Shown here: piece by piece, positions 1 to 6,000 of the stretch
Position numbering within the stretch: position 1 is the first letter of the stretch
Layout: every line of letters starts with the position of its first letter
Source: Nitrososphaerota archaeon
GTDB lineage: Archaea > Thermoproteota > Nitrososphaeria > Nitrososphaerales > UBA183
Reading direction: 5' to 3'
DNA length: 6,145 bases
NCBI GenBank assembly: GCA_027886925.1
Contig: JAPCJN010000068.1
Coordinates: forward strand, 1-6,145
The notes under the pieces: generated by a model
The model's input: the letters and a program-made list of their open reading frames with translations, nothing else
The model's database searches: none
Told to the model about the DNA's origin: nothing
Position numbers and translations under genes: made by a program

Positions 1-1
1 G

Positions 2-862
2 AGCTTTGAGATAGACGGCGAATTCGTGATGAGGGCCCTCCCCCCGAGGAAACGTAGCTCTCACAAGAAGATGAACGGTGTAGTCTGCGTGGTGGGCGGG
101 AGCAGGACGTATCACGGTGCCCCTTTTCTTTGCGCGATGGGGGCGGCCCGATCAGGAGTGGACCTGGTCTATCTCGCCGTGCCCGCCGCGATAGTCACGC
201 CCATCAGGTCGCTATCCCCCGATTTGATCGTCATCCCGCTGCCCGACAGCAAGCTGACCCGCGGGAATGCCTCGAGGCTCGCAAGTTGGCTCCCGGAGGT
301 CGGCGCGATAGGGATCGGTCCCGGATTGGGGCCGCAGAACCCCGACGAATTGAAGAACGCGCTTGCAACCCTCTCCGAAAAGTGCGGGACACTGGTGGTC
401 GACGCGGACGCGCTTCGCCCCCAGATCCTTGGGTCTCCGGAGGCCCAGAGGAGCAAGACCATAGTGACCCCGCACGCGGGGGAGTTCGAGAGGCTGTTCG
501 GGCAACCCGTCCCCGACGACATCGACGCTAGGGCTGCTCTCGTAAGGAAGGCCGCCGGAGACCACGGCCTGGTCGTCCTGCTCAAGGGGCCCACCGACGT
601 AGTCAGCGACGGAGACAAAGTAGCGCTGAACAACACCCACTCGGCGGCGATGACGGTCGGCGGGACAGGCGACGTGCTCACAGGGATAACGGCGGGCCTT
701 GCTGCGAAGGGCATCGAGAGGTTCTCCGCTGCCTGTTGCGCGATTTTCATCAACGGGCTCGCGGGGGTCGAGGCGACGAAGGACCTCGGTGACCACATCA
801 TCGCCTCCGACGTGGTGGCCCGGATTCCGAAAGTGATGAAGCAGTTTGACAAAACCGAGTGA
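2..862 (+). CDS. nnrD: ADP/ATP-dependent NAD(P)H-hydrate dehydratase, 5' end open at window edge
   Basis: Repairs hydrated NADH and NADPH by dehydrating them back to the active cofactor with a nucleotide phosphoryl donor; cytosolic ribokinase-like fold. Numbering from the GTG at 26, I see SHKK-x-NG (12-18) leading into VVGGS (22-26), a GIGPGLG loop (96-102), VVDADAL (124-130), TPHAGEFERL (148-157), LLKGPTDVV (185-193) and the catalytic/nucleotide-binding GGTGDVLTG (212-220). These are the family blocks in the right order. The frame stays open back to base 2, and the upstream residues end in an EFV-x-x-LPPR stretch that looks like family N-terminal sequence. The true start may therefore lie left of the window; inside it, GTG 26 or ATG 29 are the only in-frame choices and no clear Shine-Dalgarno precedes them. 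Many archaeal NnrDs are fused to an NnrE epimerase domain upstream, which cannot be checked here. The next gene overlaps its 3' end, suggesting an operon. Confidence 0.93.
   Translation, partial: SFEIDGEFVMRALPPRKRSSHKKMNGVVCVVGGSRTYHGAPFLCAMGAARSGVDLVYLAVPAAIVTPIRSLSPDLIVIPLPDSKLTRGNASRLASWLPEVGAIGIGPGLGPQNPDELKNALATLSEKCGTLVVDADALRPQILGSPEAQRSKTIVTPHAGEFERLFGQPVPDDIDARAALVRKAAGDHGLVVLLKGPTDVVSDGDKVALNNTHSAAMTVGGTGDVLTGITAGLAAKGIERFSAACCAIFINGLAGVEATKDLGDHIIASDVVARIPKVMKQFDKTE
833..837 (+). promoter_or_regulatory. probable Shine-Dalgarno site for the TTG start at 846
   Basis: GTGAT (within GTGATG) lies 8 bases before the TTG at 846, inside the end of nnrD. It matches part of the archaeal anti-Shine-Dalgarno complement GGAGGTGATC. 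It supports the TTG as the start of the methyltransferase and translation from a shared nnrD transcript. The match is short, so moderate confidence. Confidence 0.45.
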
Positions 863-1553
863 TGACAGCCGACCCAAAAGGCCGGGGCTTCATTCGAAAT
901 GGAAGGACGTCGTCGACTCGCTCGAGGCGATCATCCCGATCTACGAGAAGGGCTCGAGCAGGATCTCGCTCTTCTCGGACCATGCGATGAGGAGCGAGGT
1001 CGCCTCCTTTGCGCTCAACGACGGGAAAGGGGCGTTGGTCCTCGACCTCGGCGCCGGCCCGGGGACTCTGTCGAGGGTCATAGCGCGAGCGGGCGGCGTC
1101 CCCGTTCTTGCAGACGCGTCGCGGAAGATGCTGGCAAGCGCACCGCCATTCGAAAGGGTCCAGTGCGTCTTCGAAAGCCTGCCTTTCAGGTCGGGAACCT
1201 TTGGAGCGGCTGTCGCCGGGTTCTCCTTGAGGGACTCGAGGGACCTCGAGGACGCACTCACCGAGATAAGGCGGGCGTTGGCGCCGCGGGGTCGGTTCGG
1301 GTTCTGCGACCTGGGGAAGCCCGTCTCAAAGGCGAAGGCCGGATTAGTGGCGGCATACATCTACGTGGCGGCGCCCCTCATCGGTTTCGCCTCGGGCGGC
1401 TACGCGGGACTGCGTTTCGGCTCGCTCTATGACACGTACAAGCTTGTACTGGACAACGTTTCACTGAAACAGATGCTCCTGCATCACTTCAAGGAGGTCG
1501 ACATAACTTCCAAGCGAATGGGAGGGTCGATCGTGGTCCGCTGCTACGTCTGA
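846..1553 (+). CDS. UbiE/MenG-like class I SAM-dependent methyltransferase
   Basis: Predicted cytosolic 235-residue methyltransferase using S-adenosylmethionine. Motif I is VLDLGAGPGT (65-74), the acidic ribose-binding residue is D90 in VLADAS, motif II surrounds GFSLRD (125-130) and motif III is LAPRGRFGFCDLGKP (145-159). The GFSLRD-to-LGKP block resembles the UbiE/MenG signature (GFGLRN ... EFSKP). The hydrophobic stretch after it (164-185, with APLIG), then SLYDTYKL and a final GGSIVV strand, also follow that family. This suggests demethylmenaquinone methylation or a related small-molecule reaction, but the substrate is not proven. Start: TTG at 846, overlapping nnrD by 17 bp; ATG 862 is out of frame. 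About 60 basic and polar residues precede motif I, somewhat longer than minimal enzymes. The 3' end overlaps the opposing DHH gene by 10 bp. Confidence 0.85.
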   Translation: MTKPSDDSRPKRPGLHSKWKDVVDSLEAIIPIYEKGSSRISLFSDHAMRSEVASFALNDGKGALVLDLGAGPGTLSRVIARAGGVPVLADASRKMLASAPPFERVQCVFESLPFRSGTFGAAVAGFSLRDSRDLEDALTEIRRALAPRGRFGFCDLGKPVSKAKAGLVAAYIYVAAPLIGFASGGYAGLRFGSLYDTYKLVLDNVSLKQMLLHHFKEVDITSKRMGGSIVVRCYV

Positions 1554-2533
1554 CCGTCTTTGGCCTCGGCCTTGCTTTCCAGCAACGATTCCAGCTCCAT
1601 GAGCACTCCCTGGAACTCCGATAGTGGGATCGAGCACCCCGCTGCCTTCTCGTGTCCCCCGCCGCTCCCTCCGTGCCTTTGGGCGATCGCGCCGATCTCT
1701 TTTCCAAGGTGCGTTCTGGAGCTGGAAGTGCTCCGGAGGCTGACTTCCACGATGCCGCCCGGCTTCTCTTTGTAGGCGACTCCAAGAGGGACGTCGAAGG
1801 CGCCTAGAAGGAGCTTGGCGATGTTGCCCGTCGCGCTCTCGTCGGTCTCCATGTAAGCGAGCATCCCGAGGCGAGTTCCCTTTTTCCTCACCTCCTCCGC
1901 GAGGAGCCTGATCTTCTCCGCCTGTTGGAGCGCCGACTCCCCCACTTTTTCGATGGTGTGGGGGACCTTCATGTCAGCCAGCTCCTTCACGAGCATCTCC
2001 AGGTAGGCGTAGTCCCGCCCGTTCCTGGCCAGAGCATACGAGAGCAGCGTGCCCTCGAGGAGTACGAACTGTCTGTCGAGCGTCTCCATGATGCGGCTGG
2101 CGTTGGGACTGCCGTCCATGTAGTCCGTGACGGCCCCATACAGCGCGAGCATCTTGGCGTCGACCGGCAGGTCGTTCTTGTAGGCCATGTAGGTCAACAT
2201 GGCCGCAGAATCCGCTGAGTCATGGTGGAGGTCGACACCGAGGCTGAGAATCTGCTCCTTGGCTTCTGCGGTCAGATAGTGGTGGTCGATGTAGGTCACG
2301 GGCATCCTCCTAGCCAGTGCCTGCAAACTCTCCAGGAAATCTGGGAAGTTGGACACGTTGGTCCCGAGGTCGCAGATCGTCAGGCCGTCGATGGTCCCGG
2401 GGATGGCGCTCATCTCCTTTAGCAGGTCGTCGTAATCGGTGAGCCTGAATGTCCCCCCCTTCGCGGCGAACACAAGCGCCGCTGACGCCACCCCGTCGAC
2501 GTCCTTGATATGAGAAATGCAGTGGTGGGGCAA
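1544..2533 (-). CDS. DHH/DHHA1-domain phosphoesterase (RecJ/NrnA-like)
   Basis: Predicted metal-dependent (usually Mn2+) phosphodiesterase of the DHH superfamily. With a TTG start at 2533 it is 329 residues. Motif I is SHIKDVDG (7-14, ligands H8, D11, D13), motif II is the Asp of TICDLG (D55), motif III is IDHH (82-85), and motif IV is the Asp of AVTDYMDG (D137). The C-terminal DHHA1 substrate-binding domain ends with GGSGGGHEKAAG (288-299). All catalytic positions are present. The frame stays open up to 2698, but the extra 55 residues are Ser/Arg-rich, lack family features and run across the divergent promoter into the PadR gene, so I reject them. TTG 2533 places motif I seven residues from the N-terminus, as in related short archaeal proteins. 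The substrate (oligoribonucleotide, ssDNA end or cyclic dinucleotide) cannot be told from sequence; no PAS/GGDEF or nucleic-acid-binding extension is present. Confidence 0.92.
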   Translation of the reverse strand: MPHHCISHIKDVDGVASAALVFAAKGGTFRLTDYDDLLKEMSAIPGTIDGLTICDLGTNVSNFPDFLESLQALARRMPVTYIDHHYLTAEAKEQILSLGVDLHHDSADSAAMLTYMAYKNDLPVDAKMLALYGAVTDYMDGSPNASRIMETLDRQFVLLEGTLLSYALARNGRDYAYLEMLVKELADMKVPHTIEKVGESALQQAEKIRLLAEEVRKKGTRLGMLAYMETDESATGNIAKLLLGAFDVPLGVAYKEKPGGIVEVSLRSTSSSRTHLGKEIGAIAQRHGGSGGGHEKAAGCSIPLSEFQGVLMELESLLESKAEAKDGQT

Positions 2534-2550
2534 GTCGAAGGCTTTGACTC

Positions 2551-2560
2551 GCCTGCAGGC
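2551..2560. promoter_or_regulatory. perfect 10-bp palindrome, candidate operator
   Basis: GCCTGCAGGC is its own reverse complement. It lies in the 67-bp divergent gap, between the TATA element and the DHH start and about 6 bp outside the TATA element on the PadR side. That position would suit a repressor of the DHH gene and perhaps autoregulation by the adjacent PadR protein. A 10-bp palindrome arises by chance in a gap this size at a level of several percent, so this is only a candidate. Confidence 0.3.
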
Positions 2561-2565
2561 CAGCG

Positions 2566-2573
2566 CATATAAG
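2566..2573. promoter_or_regulatory. archaeal TATA element, possibly shared by divergent genes
   Basis: CATATAAG on the plus strand reads CTTATATG on the minus strand, close to the archaeal box A consensus (YTTATATA) in the minus orientation. Its centre is about 31 bp before the PadR ATG at 2601, predicting a nearly leaderless PadR mRNA, and about 36 bp before the DHH TTG at 2533, predicting a leader of about 10 nt. It is the only A/T-rich stretch in the gap, so one TBP site may serve both directions. Confidence 0.55.
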
Positions 2574-2600
2574 CAAACTTCGGAGTGTCTTGACGCCAGG

Positions 2601-2972
2601 ATGATCAGCGCGCCGAGAGGGGTCCTCAGGCTCGTTTCGCTGCAGCTCCTCTCCGAGTCGTCGCTCTCGGGCGCCGAACTGCAAGAGGAGATACGCAAGA
2701 ACAGCCAGGGAATCTGGAAGCCTGGGCCCGGGTCGGTCTATTTCTTGCTCGATGAGCTAAGAAAGGGCGGTCTGATAGCCGAACTGCCGAGGAGGGGTGG
2801 GACCGTGAGGCGCTACGTCATCTCGAACAAGGGGAAGATCGCGCTCGAGAAGCTGAGCGGAGAGATCGACGACGAGATCAGGAGGCAGCTCAAACTCCTT
2901 GCTTACTGCTGCGACCAGACCTCGAACTCGAAGTTGGCCGAAGCTCTGCGGGGCCTCTCCGAAGCTCGCTAG
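2601..2972 (+). CDS. PadR-family winged-helix transcriptional regulator
   Basis: A 123-residue DNA-binding regulator of the PadR type. The N-terminal RGVLRLVSLQLL helix (6-17), SGAELQEEI (23-31) and the recognition-helix/wing signature W-x-PGPGSVYFLLDEL-x-x-GGLI (39-59) are typical. They are followed by a charged wing (RRGGTVRRYVIS, 64-75) and KGKIALEKL. The tail (about 83-120) is a helix-rich dimerisation segment, short compared with two-domain PadR proteins. ATG 2601 is chosen because it lies immediately before the conserved N-terminal helix and at leaderless distance from the TATA element; the frame extends to 2517, but that part overlaps the promoter. Two adjacent cysteines (CC, 103-104) occur in the dimer helix; whether they sense redox is unknown. 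Effector and targets are unknown; self-regulation and control of the divergent DHH gene are plausible by position only. Confidence 0.9.
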   Translation: MISAPRGVLRLVSLQLLSESSLSGAELQEEIRKNSQGIWKPGPGSVYFLLDELRKGGLIAELPRRGGTVRRYVISNKGKIALEKLSGEIDDEIRRQLKLLAYCCDQTSNSKLAEALRGLSEAR

Positions 2973-3014
2973 CTCGCTAGCTCGTTACGGCTCGCTAGCT
3001 CGCTTACTCGCTCG
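2963..3014. repeat. AGCTCGCT octamer tandem repeat at the convergent gene ends
   Basis: Six octamer-like units are visible: AGCTCGCT at 2963, 2971 and 2997 (exact), AGCTCGTT at 2979, GGCTCGCT at 2989 and TACTCGCT at 3005, with a 2-base slip (AC) at 2987-2988. GCTCGCTAGCTC occurs at 2964, 2972 and 2990, the last two 18 bp apart. The first unit encodes the end of the PadR protein. The whole tract on the other strand encodes the last 14 residues of the surface protein, including the near-repeat ELASRN-ELAS. GCTAGC units are individually palindromic, but the tract is a direct repeat rather than a hairpin. Confidence 0.85.
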
Positions 3015-6000
3015 ATGGCAAGCCCTGGAACCTTGCCGCGCCAACGATTGATTCTTCGACTCGACCTGCCTCGAGCGACAAATGCATAGACCGCCGCCAC
3101 TGACACCGCTATCGTCGCCACCGCGAACGTCCTGATGTCCGTGTAGTCCGTAGCGAAGCTAGCTTGCACCTGCGACGGCAACGTAATCACGATAGAGGAC
3201 TGGAGTCGCGTCCCGGTGAGCCCTCCTTTCCAGCCCGTGAACATCGTCTGGACGGTGTTGGGGACTGCCGTCAGCGTGAGATTCCTTCCTGGAGGGACAT
3301 AGATGGTCGCTTGAGTTCCCGCGGACACCGTCCCGTTGACAGAGCCATACGAATAGACCACCGAACCGAGGCGCTCCGTCGAGATCGTCATACCGGGGAA
3401 GAAGATGGCGGTCTCGTTTACCGGTCCGGAAACCGTCAATGCGGGCGAGAGCGTCGTACCGTTGTAGGAGAACTGTGTCCCTCCGTGCCAATACCCGAAC
3501 CTCCAGAGGTTCGCCGGCGTCTCGCTCAAGTTCAAAGAGGAACCTTGGTCTAGCCATTTGTTGGTGTTTCCTATAGTGCCACCTGCAAACGTGTTGGCGC
3601 CCACTTCGACGAAAAACTGATGGGTATACTCGGCGTCCAACTTGAAGGGAGCGGCTGTCAAGGTGGAACCCGTGACGTTCGACATCCAGCGTTCTCCTGG
3701 CCCTCCGGGAAGGACGAGAGGAACGACCCAAGGGGACCCAGAGTCGATCCAGAACTGCCCAGGCGATACGCCCAGAGAAGACACCAGAGCACCGCCTAAC
3801 GTCGTGTAGTTCAGGTGCGGGACGGGTGCAGACCCTCCCTTTACGCTGTAGCTCATCGTTCCCAGGTACTGGTGGTAATACCGTAGCTGTGCCTCCAAAG
3901 GCGCCGCGGCAGCTCCCGAGGCCGTCTGGGTGGTGATCCACCGCTCCCCCGAAGAGGAGCTAGGCAGCAACGGAGTCACGCCCCAGTTCGTCCCCGCGTC
4001 TACCCAGAACGTCGACTCAGTCATGGCGACCTGCCCCACGACGGGCAACGCGAACGAGGTGAAGTTGAGCCTAGGGTCGCTGTAGAGACCTCCCCCTATG
4101 ACGGTGAAGTTCAAGACGAACGAGTACTGATGATAATATACCAGGTTGACCTCGCCCGCACCCGAGATCTTACCCGACGGCGCCAAAGTGGACCATCTCT
4201 CCACGGCCGTTGACCCAACGAGGGGGTTCGTGTAGTTGTATCCTGACCCCGAATCGACCCAGCCCAGCGCCCCCCGTGTCGGGACTCCGAACGTCGTGAA
4301 GGAGGCGGAAGGGGGCGAGTAGCCGGTCCCGTTTCCTGTCACGCTAAAGCCGAAGTTGACCATAAACTGATGATAGTAGATGAAAGACTCTGTCCCTCCT
4401 GCAGTCGCGGCCCCAAAAGTCAACGTGCCTTCCCATCGCTCGCCGGCCGTCGAGCCGGACAGAGTTGCGGGGACCGCCCAGCTGGACCCAGAGTCCAGCC
4501 AGACCGCGGTCGCGGAGCCTGACAGCGCCTGGGCACGCCCAACGCCGAAAGCAGTGTAGTTCAACGGGGGAGGCGAGGGCGCCGCCCCTCCTATCGTGGA
4601 ATACTGGAAGTCTTCAAGGACCTGAGAGAAGAAGTTGGACGTGTGAGTGTTCCCGCCCACGGTGTCGGTGAACGCGCTCGGGTTGGCCGCCCAACGCTGA
4701 GACTGGGAGACGCGGAGTGATCCTATCAGGGCCTGTGTGTGGTAGTCGGTCCAACCCTGGCAAGAGAACTCCCCAGCACCCGCGCTCACTGAAATCCCGC
4801 ACACTGACTGTCCTGTGACGCCTAGCTCCGTTCCGTTCACGGAGACGGAGCCCGAGACGCTCCACGCCGCGGGGTTCTTCGCCGTGGCTTGGTAGGTGTT
4901 CTCGACCTGGTAGTATAACGTCGCTGTGAACGTCTGGCAGGAGCTAGAAGCGCAGCTTCCGATGGTCAGGGAGTTCTGGCCGGTCGCGGTCAGGTATCGC
5001 GTGTTCGTCCCCGCGGGGGGCAGCCCGAGGGTCACCGGCGAGCAGCCGGAGGCCACCTGAAAGCTCTGGAGCGACCCGTCCGCCACTATTGTCGTCGGCG
5101 AGACCGAACAACCCGAAAGAGTGACGTCAACCACCGGACCTGAGTTGGACACGGTGACCTGGATCATCTCGTTGACGTTCGCAGTCAGCGAGAATGTCCC
5201 TGAGCTTCCCATGTTGTTCTGGTCGCCTGAATAAGTGGCGGTCACCGTGGCGGAGGAGGTCGGCGTGTATGAGACATTGCACAAACCGCCACCAAGCCTG
5301 CACGGATTCGAAGTGAACTGCCCCTTGCTGTCGCTGGACTGCCAGCTCACGGTCCCCGTAGGCAGGTAGGCGCTGACCGAGGCGGTGCAGGTGGTGGACT
5401 GGCCGACGGTCAGCGTAGCAGGCGTGCAGACCACCGTCGTGACGCTGGTCGCAGGGGAGACGGTGAGCACGGTCGAACTTGGAGAGCCTGGGGCAACGTT
5501 GTTGGAATCACCACCATAAGAGGCTTGTATGTTCGCGTTCCCTGCGCCCGAGGTCAGGACGATGATCTGACAAGAACTGGAACTCTGGCTGGTTGGCGAC
5601 AGAGTACAGGTCGCCGGGACCGTGACCGTCGCCGTCCCGCCCGTATACAGGAATGAGACGTAGCCCGCCGGTGAATACCCCGTCACCGAGGCGGTGCAAG
5701 AGGAGGGACTGCCCACGGCGACTGTCGAGGGAGCACAGGCTAATGTGAGCGTGCTAGGGACGGGGTTCACCGTGACGAAGCCCAGGCCGCTTCCTGAAGC
5801 GGTGCTCGACGAATACGAAGAAGGATCGGCGGGCTCAAAGGTCGCACCGATGAGATGTGGAGAGCCCGCCGCGGTGGTCGGGATGTAGTCCACCTGACAG
5901 GTCCCGGAGGCAAGCGGGCAACTGCTCGGATTGAATGTCCCCGATGAGGTCGTGGTCAAAGTGTCCACCGTCCCGGTTGCAGAGCCAGGACTGACAGTTA

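Noticed and set aside
169..877. Long open frames on the minus strand across nnrD (169-852 and 212-877)
   Set aside because: Shadows of GC-rich coding sequence; no recognisable domain, Arg/Ser/Pro-rich composition, and fully overlapping a clear NnrD gene.
2517..2600. N-terminal extension of the PadR protein to ATG 2517
   Set aside because: It would overlap the divergent DHH start and cover the TATA element; ATG 2601 fits the PadR N-terminus and a leaderless mRNA.
2534..2698. N-terminal extension of the DHH protein to 2698
   Set aside because: It has no family features, crosses the TATA element and overlaps the start of the PadR gene; TTG 2533 puts the N-terminus right at DHH motif I.
2963..3014. 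Transcription terminator hairpin in the octamer repeat
   Set aside because: The arms are direct repeats rather than inverted; only the 6-bp GCTAGC units are self-complementary, and there is no T-run on either strand.
2963..3014. CRISPR array
   Set aside because: Units are 8 bp with essentially no spacers, and part of the tract lies in coding sequence.
3159..3941. 260-residue open frame inside the surface protein gene
   Set aside because: Same-strand alternative frame, Arg-rich, with no domain; explained by the codon bias of the real gene.
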